A stretch of 10,191 nt of DNA from Spirochaetia bacterium UBA5550 (GTDB lineage: Bacteria > Spirochaetota > UBA4802 > UBA5550): contig DINC01000117.1 in NCBI GenBank assembly GCA_002425885.1, forward strand, positions 44,133 through 54,323, written 5' to 3'. Each line of letters starts with the position of its first letter. Within the stretch, counting starts at the first letter, position 1. This document shows, one piece after another, positions 1 to 7,807 of this stretch. Below the pieces are notes generated by a model. That model was not told the origin of the DNA. It did no database searches and saw nothing but the letters and a program-made list of their open reading frames with translations. The translations under genes were made by a program, and so were the position numbers.

Positions 1-35
1 AGATTTCTCAGTCGCTATCGCTTCTTCGAAATGAC
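1..35. repeat. Probable dispersed intergenic repeat (partial, at window edge)
   Basis: Read on the minus strand this stretch runs GTCATTTCGAAGAAGCGATA and continues into GCGACTGAGAAATCT. That matches, from memory, a family of short intergenic repeats starting GTCATTTCGA and ending GAGAAATCT that are scattered through many bacterial genomes. It lies about 75 bp beyond the truB stop and runs off the left edge. Only one copy is visible here, so repetition itself is not shown in this window. Confidence 0.4.
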
Positions 36-110
36 AAAATAATATCTAAAATCAATCGTAAACAACTAAATTTATGCAAAAAACGCTTATTAAAATTTGA
101 CCGCTCCTGT

Positions 111-1031
111 TTAATTCTTAAAAACAGAATGGTAGGTTATCTGCCATTCTTCAATATCTATTTCAGCAATTGCAATAAGATTGTTCTCTTCATCCTCTAT
201 CATATAGGGCTTTGAGCCACGGTTTTCATGTGAAATAACGTCAAAACTGCTGAAAAGCGCGCCATTCATAACTTTTGCAGCGGCTTTTTCATTAACAATC
301 ATAATCCCGAAACCCTGAAGGGCTTCAGCAGGTTCGATTATAAATGAGCCGTCACCACCCTCATCCGCAAATCTTTTTACACCATCCATATCAGCAGCCC
401 TCTCAATACTGAAAGAGCCTGACTGAACCCTTCGCAATGCCTTAAGACACCCTCCGGTTCCTAACTTTTCACCAAGATCCCTGGCTATGGACCTGATATA
501 GGTACCCTTTGAACAGAGTATATCGAAATCAATCTCGCCTGTATCACCGTTAATCCCGGTTATATCAAACCTGTCGATCCTGATATCACGCTCTTCAAGG
601 AAAACCTCCTCTCCTGCCCTTACCCGGTCCGAAGCCCTTTTACCACCCACTTTAAGCGAGGAGTAAACCGGCGGCATCTGCTTCATCCATCCGCCGAAGC
701 CTGAAACAGCTTCCTTAATCTTCTCTTCAGTTATCCCGGAAAAGCCCTTTTCTGATACAGCCTCACCTGTTATATCGCAGGTGTCAGTCTCCAACCCCAG
801 CTTTATGATTCCAGTGTATCTCTTATCACTTTCGAGAAAATACCTTGTGAGCCTTGTGGCTCCTCCAGTGCAGATTACAAGGAGACCTGAAGCGAATTTA
901 TCAAGAGTCCCGGAATGCCCGATCTTCCTGATACCCGCGAGTCTTCTCAATTGTGAAATCGTATCAAAAGAGGTCTGCCCCGCAGGTTTATCCAGAAGAA
1001 TAACCGCATTGTTAAAGCCTGAAATTTTCAC
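111..1031 (-). CDS. truB: tRNA pseudouridine(55) synthase TruB
   Basis: Converts U55 in the T-loop of tRNAs to pseudouridine; it also acts as a tRNA folding chaperone in the cytoplasm. The 306-residue length is normal for the family. The N-terminus has the LLDKPAGQTSFD motif (residues 12-23), followed by the catalytic signature GHSGTLDKFASGLL (38-51) with the nucleophile Asp44; the usual Pro after this Asp is Lys here. RRYTGIIKLG-like and YSSLKVGGKRA segments follow the family pattern, and the GTYIRSIARDLGEKLG block matches the conserved late motif. It is the last gene of the operon, 11 bp after rbfA. The start codon is GTG (complement of 1029-1031); an upstream in-frame ATG is absent and no convincing Shine-Dalgarno sequence precedes it, so translation probably depends on coupling to rbfA. 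No clear intrinsic terminator is visible between the stop and the window edge. Confidence 0.96.
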   Translation of the reverse strand: MKISGFNNAVILLDKPAGQTSFDTISQLRRLAGIRKIGHSGTLDKFASGLLVICTGGATRLTRYFLESDKRYTGIIKLGLETDTCDITGEAVSEKGFSGITEEKIKEAVSGFGGWMKQMPPVYSSLKVGGKRASDRVRAGEEVFLEERDIRIDRFDITGINGDTGEIDFDILCSKGTYIRSIARDLGEKLGTGGCLKALRRVQSGSFSIERAADMDGVKRFADEGGDGSFIIEPAEALQGFGIMIVNEKAAAKVMNGALFSSFDVISHENRGSKPYMIEDEENNLIAIAEIDIEEWQITYHSVFKN

Positions 1032-1042
1032 AGGACAATAAA

Positions 1043-1450
1043 CTACTCTTTCTCTTCGCCATCAGAATCATCAGCAGTTTCGGCTTCCTCAGATTCAACT
1101 GATAATTTTTTTACTCCGGCCAGAGTCTCGATCCTGTTAACAAGATCTACTCCCTCTTCAACTGATTTATCGAGAAAGAAATGCACCCTGGGCACACTCC
1201 TTATCTTCAGCTCTTTGCCGAGAAGTTTCTGCACATATCCGCTGGAGGATCTAATCCCCTCCATGCTTTTCCTTACTTCAGTTGAACTGCCGAGAATGGA
1301 TATACCGATTTTTGCCTCGCCGAAATCTTTGCTCAGTTCAACACCTGTTATTGTCACAAAACCGATCCTCGGATCCTTCAGTTCCCTGAAAATAATCTCC
1401 GAAACGATCCTTTTAATCAGTTCTTCAAGTCTGTCTTTTCTATGCTTCAT
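1043..1450 (-). CDS. rbfA: 30S ribosome-binding factor RbfA
   Basis: Small KH-fold assembly factor that binds the 30S subunit near helix 1 of 16S rRNA and is needed for late 30S maturation and cold adaptation. The 135-residue protein has the family pattern: an N-terminal helix (KDRLEELIKRIVSEIIF, residues 5-21), then KDPRIGFVTITGVELSKDF (25-43) that forms the conserved core, and the C-terminal RSVPRVHFFLDKSVEEG segment (84-100). Residues 119-135 form an acidic tail (SESEEAETADDSDGEEKE-like), a common low-complexity extension. It starts 18 bp after infB. An AAGG lies only two bases before the ATG, too close for normal use, and an in-frame stop sits two codons upstream, so the start cannot move up and re-initiation after infB is likely. 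Confidence 0.96.
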   Translation of the reverse strand: MKHRKDRLEELIKRIVSEIIFRELKDPRIGFVTITGVELSKDFGEAKIGISILGSSTEVRKSMEGIRSSSGYVQKLLGKELKIRSVPRVHFFLDKSVEEGVDLVNRIETLAGVKKLSVESEEAETADDSDGEEKE

Positions 1451-1468
1451 ACCTTATTTTAAATTCAC

Positions 1469-4327
1469 TTACAGCTTTTTAGCTGTTTCAATTATTTCGT
1501 AAGCCTCAAATGTATCCCCTTCTTTTATGTCATTAAAACCGTCAAGGGAGAAACCGAACTCCTGTCCAGCTTCAACAAGAGATACATCATCTTTATATCT
1601 CTTAAGAGACGCAAGATTTCCGTCAAACACTACAACTCCCTCTCTGATAAGCCTCATCTTGGCCTTACGCGTAATTTTTCCGCCCATACAAACGCAACCT
1701 GCAATTGTACCGATTTTGGAAACCTTGAATATCTGCCTGATTTCACCTGTTCCCATAACTTTCTGTTCAATAACAGGTGAAAGCATACCTTCCATTGCAG
1801 CCTTAATATCATCTGTTGCTTCAAAAATGATATTGTAGAACTTAATTGATACGTTCTCCTTGTCTGCAAGGTCTGCCACCTTCCCTGTGGGCCTTACATG
1901 GTAACCTATAATTATCGCGTTAGATGCCGAGGCAAGCATAACATCAGAGTCATTGATACCACCTGTACCTGAATGGATAACTCTTACCCTTACCTCTTCA
2001 TTGGAAAGTTTTTCAAGAGCCTCTGTGAGGGCCTGAGTTGAACCGTCAACATCGCCCTTCACAATAATATTAAGATCCTGAACCTCACCCTCTTTAATCA
2101 TCTCGTTGAGAGATTCAAGTGTAACCTTTCTCACTTTCTTAGCGGCTTCAATACGCTTGTACTCCATACGTTTCTGAGAAACCTGCTTTGCCATTCTGTC
2201 AGATTCTACGCATTCGAATGGATCACCGGCACCTGAAACCCCTGATATACCGAGAATCTCAACCGGAACGGAAGGTCCCGCCTCATCAATAGGTTTACCT
2301 TTATCGTCGAACATCGCTCTTACTTTACCGGAATAAACACCAACTACAAAGAAGTCACCCACATGAAGAGTTCCACTCTGAACGAGAACAGTACTTACAG
2401 CACCGCGTCCCGGATCGAGCTTGGATTCAATAACAGCGCCCTTTGCAAGGAGCTTCGGGTTAGCCTTAAGCTCAAGCATCTCAGCCTGGATAAGTACAAG
2501 ATCAAGGAGCTCTTCTATATTAGTACCCTGCTTAGCACTTATCTCAGCAAAAAGTGTTGTGCCACCCCACTCCTCTGCAATAAGGTCGTATCCAGTGAGT
2601 TCCTGCTTCACCTTGTCGCGGTTGGCTTCCGGAAGATCCATTTTATTTATTGCAACAATAATGGGAACTCCTGCTGCTTTCGCGTGGTTTATCGCTTCTA
2701 TTGTCTGCGGCATTACTCCGTCATTAGCAGCTACAACAAGTATTACTATGTCAGTTATCTTAGCTCCGCGGGCCCTCATTGTGGTAAATGCCGCGTGGCC
2801 CGGAGTATCAAGGAATGTAATCTTTTTACCTTTAACGTTAACAGTATAGGCACCGATATGCTGTGTGATACCGCCATGCTCACTGTCAATTACATTGGTT
2901 TTTCTGATTGAATCGAGGAGTCTTGTTTTACCATGGTCAACGTGGCCCATAACAGCAACAACCGGTGACCGGTTTATATTATCCTCTGCCCTGTCCTCCT
3001 GTTCTGACTTAATAACAGTTTCATCGTACAGGGAAACTACACCGACTTCAGCATTATACTCAGCTGCAAGGATTGCTGCTGTATCTGAATCAATAGCCTG
3101 ATTTATTGTGGCCATTACACCAAGCTTCATCAGCTTGCTTATTACGTCATTGGCTTTTATATTCAGTTTTTTGGCAAGTTCACCTACAGTTACACTCTCT
3201 GTTATGCTGATCTTATCGGGAACGGAACTTTTTTTCAGCTCTGCTGCCTGCTGTTTCTTTTTAAGGATGAGAGCTTTTTCCGATTCATCTTTCTCTTTCT
3301 TGTTCAGACGGATCCAGGCTTTCTCCTTCTCCTTTTCCTTCTCTTTCTCTTTTTCCTTACCTTTACTCTTCTTAGCTGCCTGATCATCTATTTCAAGTGC
3401 TACAGGAGCATCATCTTTGCCCGGGCCCTGGAATCTCTTCCTTATATCACCGCCCTGACCCTGCGGCCTTCCGCCACCCTGTGGTCTTCCACCACTCTGC
3501 GGTCTTCCGCCCTGGCCCTGGGGCCTTCCACCCTGGCCTTGCGGCCTGCCGGTTCCCTGACCCTGAGGCCTTCCGCCCCCCTGGCCTTGCGGCCTGCCGG
3601 TTCCCTGGCCCTGAGGACGCGGTCTGTCTCCATAAGCAGGTCTCTCCCCCTGCGGGCGGGCAGGCCTGTCACCCTGAGGACGCGGTCTGTCTCCATAAGC
3701 AGGTCTTTCCCCCTGCGGACGGGCGGGCCTGTCTCCCTGAGGACGCGGTCGGTCTCCATAAGCAGGTCTCTCACCCTGCGGACGGGCGGGCCTGTCTCCC
3801 TGAGGACGCGGTCTGTCTCCATAAGCAGGTCTCTCACCCTGCGGACGGGGAGGCCTGTCCCCCTGAGGACGCTCTCCGGTTCGGGCCGGTCTATGTTCAG
3901 TACCTGATGATTCAGGTTTTCTTTTTTCCCTGTCTGGTTCTCCGGTTCCGGAAGAGGTCCTGACCTCGGGAGTTTTTTCTTTTATCTCAGTACTTTCAGG
4001 TTTTACATGATCTTCTTCAGCTTCAGTTGCTTTATTATACTCTTTCTGATCGCCTTCTTTAGCAGGAACTTCCTTTCCGATTTTCCTTGTGAGATCGCTT
4101 GAAAGCTTAACATCTTTCTTCAGCTTGATCTTCTGTTTCTTCTTAGCTTTCTGCGCGTCTTCGAGTTTCCTCTTTTTCACGCTTTCAATCTTTTTCTCAA
4201 CGAGAAAAACCTCTCTCTCGGAAAGATCAGCTGTATCTTTGTCACATGGGATATTCAGTTCCCTGCATATTTCGGTAATATCATCAAAAGTAACGTGATA
4301 CTTTGTAGCAACTTCATTAGCTTTCAT
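1469..4327 (-). CDS. infB: Translation initiation factor IF-2 with long Arg/Pro/Gln/Gly repeat linker
   Basis: GTPase that places initiator fMet-tRNA on the 30S subunit and promotes 50S joining. It has 952 residues. An IF2 N-terminal subdomain occupies about 1-50, then a Lys/Glu-rich stretch (50-145), a Pro/Arg/Gly/Gln repeat linker (about 152-293), a (KE)n run (323-336), and a second IF2 N-terminal-type subdomain at 375-425. The GTPase domain shows G1 GHVDHGKT (461-468), the G2 region around GGITQHIGAY (485-494), G3 DTPGH (507-511), G4 NKMD (561-564) and G5 SAK (597-599). Domains II, III and the fMet-tRNA-binding C-terminus follow to residue 952. The start ATG is preceded by CAGGA five bases upstream and the protein aligns from its first residue, so it is well supported. 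The gap to nusA is 22 bp. Arg469 after the P-loop Thr is unusual, as Ser is more typical there. Confidence 0.98.
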   Translation of the reverse strand: MKANEVATKYHVTFDDITEICRELNIPCDKDTADLSEREVFLVEKKIESVKKRKLEDAQKAKKKQKIKLKKDVKLSSDLTRKIGKEVPAKEGDQKEYNKATEAEEDHVKPESTEIKEKTPEVRTSSGTGEPDREKRKPESSGTEHRPARTGERPQGDRPPRPQGERPAYGDRPRPQGDRPARPQGERPAYGDRPRPQGDRPARPQGERPAYGDRPRPQGDRPARPQGERPAYGDRPRPQGQGTGRPQGQGGGRPQGQGTGRPQGQGGRPQGQGGRPQSGGRPQGGGRPQGQGGDIRKRFQGPGKDDAPVALEIDDQAAKKSKGKEKEKEKEKEKEKAWIRLNKKEKDESEKALILKKKQQAAELKKSSVPDKISITESVTVGELAKKLNIKANDVISKLMKLGVMATINQAIDSDTAAILAAEYNAEVGVVSLYDETVIKSEQEDRAEDNINRSPVVAVMGHVDHGKTRLLDSIRKTNVIDSEHGGITQHIGAYTVNVKGKKITFLDTPGHAAFTTMRARGAKITDIVILVVAANDGVMPQTIEAINHAKAAGVPIIVAINKMDLPEANRDKVKQELTGYDLIAEEWGGTTLFAEISAKQGTNIEELLDLVLIQAEMLELKANPKLLAKGAVIESKLDPGRGAVSTVLVQSGTLHVGDFFVVGVYSGKVRAMFDDKGKPIDEAGPSVPVEILGISGVSGAGDPFECVESDRMAKQVSQKRMEYKRIEAAKKVRKVTLESLNEMIKEGEVQDLNIIVKGDVDGSTQALTEALEKLSNEEVRVRVIHSGTGGINDSDVMLASASNAIIIGYHVRPTGKVADLADKENVSIKFYNIIFEATDDIKAAMEGMLSPVIEQKVMGTGEIRQIFKVSKIGTIAGCVCMGGKITRKAKMRLIREGVVVFDGNLASLKRYKDDVSLVEAGQEFGFSLDGFNDIKEGDTFEAYEIIETAKKL
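3449..3610 (-). repeat. Degenerate Gly/Gln-rich RPQGQG repeats in infB
   Basis: Codes IF2 residues 240-293. The motif GRPQGQGG recurs about eight times with small insertions (GTG, SGG, GGG), so spacing is irregular, unlike the strict 63-bp array next to it. The protein segment is expected to be disordered and lies between the N-terminal subdomain and the charged region before the GTPase core. Confidence 0.85.
3608..3835 (-). repeat. 63-bp in-frame tandem repeat in infB (three full units plus a partial)
   Basis: The plus-strand landmark CCATAAGCAGGTC occurs at 3630, 3693, 3756 and 3819, a constant 63-bp period. Each unit codes 21 identical residues (ERPAYGDRPRP then QGDRPARPQG) at IF2 positions 165-185, 186-206 and 207-227, with a 13-residue partial unit at 228-240. 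Adjacent units differ by only three to five bases, all silent, which points to recent duplication or gene conversion with selection on the peptide. A related but degenerate unit sits just before it (residues 152-164). Confidence 0.93.
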
Positions 4328-4349
4328 GTAAAGTCCTGATTATTAAATT

Positions 4350-5702
4350 TTATTCATGATTCTCATCCGGAGTAACTTCGTTTTCACCGGGCTCATCGCC
4401 TTTGTCGTCTTCATCATCTTCATCGAAGTCGACTACATCAGCGAGTATTTCCAGAATTCTCTGGGCGGTCTTTTCGCCTATACCATCTATTTTCATGAGA
4501 TCATCAAATGATTTCTCAACGAGTTCCTCAACAGAGAAGATTCCCGATTTTTCAAGTATTTTAATAATACGCGGTTCAAGGTCAGGGAGTTCTTCAAGAG
4601 AAGTTTCATCCATATTTCCGGAAAAGAGCTGATCAACAAGAGCCCTTGAATCACTTGAACTGAGAAAATTCTGGTAGTCATCTTCTGTCTTGATATCAAT
4701 ATCAAATCCGCAGAGCCGTGAAGCAAGTCTGACATTGTGCCCCGCTTTTCCGACAGCAAGTGAATACTGGTCACCATCTACAACTGCAATCACTCCGCCA
4801 TCTGAAGTTTCAACAACCTCACGGATTCTTGCCGGAGTAAGAGCATTGGCAGCCATAATTTTCTTTTCATCATAGTATGCCACAACATCTATCTTTTCCC
4901 CTTCAATCTCCCTTACTATGGACTGTATCCTGATACCCTTCATACCAACACAGGCGCCCACTGAATCAACATCATCCCTGTCACTTGCAACAGCAACCTT
5001 TGTCCTGAGTCCAGCTTCACGCACAACCTTAACTATGCGCACTATGCCGTCATAAATTTCAGGAATCTCCATCTCGAATAATTTTTCAATAAATTTCGGA
5101 TGAGCCCTAGAAAGAATTACATCAGGCCCCTTGGAGCTTCTCTGAACTGAAAGGATAAGAGCCTTAATCCTGTCGCCAATCTTATATCTCTCAAGAGGTG
5201 ACTGTTCCCGTGCCGGAAGCAGACCCTCTGTGCGCCCCAGGTCAACAAAGAGATTGTCTCTTGTTCTCCTCTGGAGATAACCGTTAATAAGTTCACCTTC
5301 ACGGCCGCTATATTCATTATATATTATATTTTTTTCAGCTTCTTTAATCTTCTGTATAATTACCTGTTTTGCTGTCTGTGCGGCAATCCTTCCAAATGAA
5401 TCGAAGGGGTTTTCTTCCACGTATATCTCATCACCAAGTTTTACATCTTTTCTAATGTTCAGCGCCCTGTCGAAAGATATCTCTTCAGCAGGGTTTAACG
5501 GCTTCTTTACAACCATTTTCTTGGTTACAATCTTTACCGTATTCTTTTCCCTGTCAAAGGCCACTTTAACATTCTCAATTACACCATACTGCTTTTTGAA
5601 TGCTGAAAGCATTGCCGACTCGACTATGCTTTCAATTTCATCCCTGGTAATCCCTTTGTCTGTGGCAATCTGATGAAGCGCTTCAAAAAAATTATTGCTC
5701 AT
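4350..5702 (-). CDS. nusA: Transcription termination/antitermination factor NusA
   Basis: RNA polymerase-associated factor that modulates pausing, intrinsic termination and rRNA antitermination. The 450 residues show an N-terminal RNAP-binding domain (about 1-130), an S1 domain (about 134-200; GREGELINGYLQRR then NLFVDLGRTEGLLP), and two KH domains with the diagnostic GACVGMKGIRIQSIVREI (249-266) and VGKAGHNVRLASRLCGFDI (317-335). A helix-hairpin-helix module follows at about 372-420, with KIDGIGEKTAQRILEIL (404-420). The protein ends in a strongly acidic tail (424-450). It does not show a complete pair of E. coli-type acidic repeat domains. The start ATG lies 12 bp after rimP with AAAGG upstream. 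Confidence 0.98.
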   Translation of the reverse strand: MSNNFFEALHQIATDKGITRDEIESIVESAMLSAFKKQYGVIENVKVAFDREKNTVKIVTKKMVVKKPLNPAEEISFDRALNIRKDVKLGDEIYVEENPFDSFGRIAAQTAKQVIIQKIKEAEKNIIYNEYSGREGELINGYLQRRTRDNLFVDLGRTEGLLPAREQSPLERYKIGDRIKALILSVQRSSKGPDVILSRAHPKFIEKLFEMEIPEIYDGIVRIVKVVREAGLRTKVAVASDRDDVDSVGACVGMKGIRIQSIVREIEGEKIDVVAYYDEKKIMAANALTPARIREVVETSDGGVIAVVDGDQYSLAVGKAGHNVRLASRLCGFDIDIKTEDDYQNFLSSSDSRALVDQLFSGNMDETSLEELPDLEPRIIKILEKSGIFSVEELVEKSFDDLMKIDGIGEKTAQRILEILADVVDFDEDDEDDKGDEPGENEVTPDENHE

Positions 5703-5714
5703 TTTGATAAACCT

Positions 5715-6161
5715 TTAATAATCTAAATTGGCATGTACAATCGAACTATGCTTAATAACAATTTTACTCTTTTCTCCGGAAATTTCAATTTCCTCATCAT
5801 TTACTTCTGATAAAATACCCTTTACAGCTTCCCTTTTATCACCCTCTTCGCAAACAACTTTAACGGGTGCGCCTTTAAACCTGTAAAATTCATCTTTATT
5901 TCTTATTTTACGGTTTATTCCGGGTGAGGAGATTTCAACAAAATAGGCCGGGAGGATCTCTTTTTCATCTAAAATCGCGGAAAGTTCATTACTAAAGCGC
6001 TCACAATCTCCGTGAGACACAGGATGGGGGCTTCCGGGGTTATCAATTTTCACAGTAATCTTTGTCTCAGGCCCCTTCAGATAGAGAGAGGCTTCATACA
6101 CGGCATACCCCAGGTTATCAGCGGCCAGATTAATAAGTTTTAGTATCTCTTCCTTCAGCAT
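5715..6161 (-). CDS. rimP: Ribosome maturation factor RimP
   Basis: Binds the 30S subunit and helps its maturation, particularly around S12 and the 16S central pseudoknot. The 148 residues have the two-domain RimP layout: an N-terminal alpha/beta domain with the conserved segment VEISSPGINRKI (75-86), preceded by the CERFSNELSAILD helix (53-65), and an SH3-like C-terminal domain (about 90-148, starting RFKGAPVKV). It is the first gene of the operon and reads ATG CTG AAG GAA at its start, with GGTGA just upstream as a weak ribosome-binding site. The start lies only 16 bp after the T run of the hairpin at 6178-6203, which makes the leader very short and structured. Confidence 0.95.
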   Translation of the reverse strand: MLKEEILKLINLAADNLGYAVYEASLYLKGPETKITVKIDNPGSPHPVSHGDCERFSNELSAILDEKEILPAYFVEISSPGINRKIRNKDEFYRFKGAPVKVVCEEGDKREAVKGILSEVNDEEIEISGEKSKIVIKHSSIVHANLDY

Positions 6162-6177
6162 TCACCAGTCCATGCAT

Positions 6178-6203
6178 AAAAAAGGAGTGGCTCTGCCACT
6201 CCT
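6178..6203 (-). terminator. Intrinsic-terminator-like hairpin directly before rimP
   Basis: AGGAGTGGC (6183-6191) pairs perfectly with GCCACTCCT (6195-6203) around a 3-base loop, and on the minus strand the stem runs straight into a T tract (TTTTTT across 6183-6178). There is no T tract on the other side, so it works only for minus-strand transcripts. It would stop readthrough from the phospholipase-like gene (stop at 6295). It also lies between the best candidate promoter and rimP, so it may instead be a leader attenuator or a 5'-end stabiliser. Confidence 0.8.
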
Positions 6204-6216
6204 CACACCTTCTGTC

Positions 6217-6256
6217 ATTATCATAAGGCCCTCTTATTTTTCAACTGTTTTTTTTT
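6217..6256 (-). promoter_or_regulatory. Candidate sigma70-type promoter for the rimP operon
   Basis: On the minus strand TTGAAA (6244-6239) and GATAAT (6222-6217) are separated by 16 bp; each differs from consensus by one base. A run of nine A (6256-6248) lies just upstream of the -35 hexamer and could act as an UP element. Transcription would begin near 6210, about seven bases before the hairpin at 6203-6183. This is a pattern match only, and another promoter further upstream is possible. Confidence 0.5.
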
Positions 6257-6294
6257 GTTGCAGCTAAAAGGGGGGTAAGTTTGCAAATTAATTA

Positions 6295-7386
6295 CTAAAC
6301 TTTCAGTTTAACAGGGTCTTTTATCTTCATATCAATATAATGGGCCCCTTTTTCTCCTGTATAAGCGTTTATAATTCCAAGATCTTCCATAGAAGGCCTC
6401 TTTCCTGAATAGACCATCTCCTCTAAAGCACCCCATGCTGTAACAGTCTTTTCAACAGCTTCACGGATCAGATGGAGAACAGAATCATACCGGAACCCCC
6501 TCTGTAACGCAGGGTATTGCCATCTGCTCTGATGAATATTAAGCGCGTCGTCATCAACTCTTTTCGGGAGAGGATACCTGACAAAGAAATCGGAATAGGT
6601 AAGCGGACTCTCGTTAAACCTGTCAAAAAGCCGCATCTTCCTTTCATCTGTTGTTCTTTTCAATTTATAACAGAGAGGGATATTCCGCAAAACTCTGTCT
6701 ATGGAAGTGGCTTTATTCAGGCTCCCGTCAAGCCTGAGATTTTGAATTTTACTGAATTCTGAACTGAATATTTCGGCATTCTCTCTTTTAAGGGATTCAA
6801 GGAGAAGGCTCCTTACCGGAAGCCATATACCCTTCTCGCCATTAAGCTTCATAGAAGGAACCATTGTTGATACGTCAAGCTCAGAAGGAGTGAATGTACC
6901 GTCCCTGTAGATAAACCAGTTGTCTATATTATACTGAAAGCGGAGGTTGCCCCTCCTGAAAAATATCGCCTTTGACTGATTTTCAATTTCCGGGAATCCT
7001 GAACTGTAGAAAACATACGGATGAACAACAGAGTCTGATATGATATGCGAAATATAACCGAGAAGATAGGCTCTCCGTACCGATGTCCATTCATTCCTCA
7101 TATCGCCCGATTCAAGAATAACATCTATCATATTATCAATAAAGGTGGAGTAGCCGCTGTCATGGAGATAAAAGGATATATGATGTCCGTAGGTTTCCCC
7201 TTTTTTAAAGGGATGAATATAATCAAAGATATTGGGACCTATTGCCCCGAGCAGCCCTGCTTTTTTATGTTCCGGGGAGGAGAGCAGGAGAACAATTGAT
7301 TTCATCAGGTAGGACTTACTGCTGCTCTTTAAAACATTATCAGCTGCTTTCCTGAAAATGTAGTTATGGGTATATATTCCGGGCAT
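6295..7386 (-). CDS. Zinc-dependent phospholipase C-like protein
   Basis: The 363-residue protein resembles the bacterial zinc-dependent phospholipase C-like family, whose members usually begin MP..YTH. Visible family features are His7 in MPGIYTHNYIF, GAIGPNIFDYIHPF (47-60), the GHH at 67-69, and AYLLGYISHIISDSVVHPY (106-124) with His114, Asp118 and His122 spaced like metal ligands, followed by FQYNIDNWF (150-158) with Asp155. There is no signal peptide or membrane segment, so a cytosolic location is likely; the natural substrate is unknown and phospholipase activity should not be assumed. AGGAG lies seven bases before the ATG, supporting the start. It precedes the rimP operon on the same strand but is separated from it by a terminator-like hairpin. 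The C-terminal half (about 170-363) is not recognised. Confidence 0.75.
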   Translation of the reverse strand: MPGIYTHNYIFRKAADNVLKSSSKSYLMKSIVLLLSSPEHKKAGLLGAIGPNIFDYIHPFKKGETYGHHISFYLHDSGYSTFIDNMIDVILESGDMRNEWTSVRRAYLLGYISHIISDSVVHPYVFYSSGFPEIENQSKAIFFRRGNLRFQYNIDNWFIYRDGTFTPSELDVSTMVPSMKLNGEKGIWLPVRSLLLESLKRENAEIFSSEFSKIQNLRLDGSLNKATSIDRVLRNIPLCYKLKRTTDERKMRLFDRFNESPLTYSDFFVRYPLPKRVDDDALNIHQSRWQYPALQRGFRYDSVLHLIREAVEKTVTAWGALEEMVYSGKRPSMEDLGIINAYTGEKGAHYIDMKIKDPVKLKV

Positions 7387-7499
7387 TTGTTGACTCCTGA
7401 AATATATAAATCACCGGTTTTATTTATTGTCCACTAATTAATTGATGATGATTTCTCTGTTATGCTGTCTGCACAGGTTTCAGATTTGCAGGTCGTGTC

Positions 7500-7745
7500 C
7501 CTGCCGCTTTTTTCTAACAGCGGTCGTAGCATGCTACGACCCTACATGGTGTTCCGGTATTTATTGTTGAATAAATTTTATGTTTACCTGCGGCATGGCC
7601 GGGCTGCTCCGGGCTCCGCTGACGCTTCGGCCCTGCGGGCTAAACCCTGCGCATCTGACGTAATGGATGTACTAATGTCGCCGATCACATGCGACCTTCG
7701 GAAGTCCCCTTGTGGGAGAAGTGAAAGAGGCGACCCTCACGCGGT
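7500..7745. repeat. GC-rich non-coding block, probable dispersed element
   Basis: The 421-bp gap between the phospholipase-like gene and the Rpn-like tail has no convincing gene. Its first 75 bp hold the upstream region of the phospholipase-like gene. From about 7500 to 7745 the base composition shifts to GC-rich, with a perfect palindrome at 7522-7541 and a run such as GGGCTCCGCTGACGCTTCGG followed by CCTGCGGGCTAAACCCTGCG. The text resembles, from memory, dispersed intergenic elements of Treponema-like genomes. Other copies cannot be seen here. An open frame crosses it but has the look of repeat-derived noise. Confidence 0.45.
7522..7541. repeat. Perfect 20-bp palindrome (REP-like)
   Basis: GGTCGTAGCATGCTACGACC equals its own reverse complement over all 20 bases. 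The symmetry stops exactly at both ends. No T tract follows on either side, so it is not an obvious terminator. It could be the core of a REP-type element or a dimeric protein-binding site. Confidence 0.9.
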
Positions 7746-7807
7746 GTGGACGGGATTTATTACTGCTTCACCTGGGTTGGTGTTTTCAAAAAATATTCGT
7801 CTATTGC

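Noticed and set aside
3608..3835. Regular repeats that could suggest a CRISPR array
   Set aside because: The whole 63-bp unit is repeated with no unique spacers, and it lies in frame within infB.
3397..3963. Long open frames on both strands in alternative frames across the infB repeats
   Set aside because: A 63-bp GC-rich repeat without stops keeps several frames open at once. The infB frame has full domain support, while the others give only repetitive, unrecognisable peptides.
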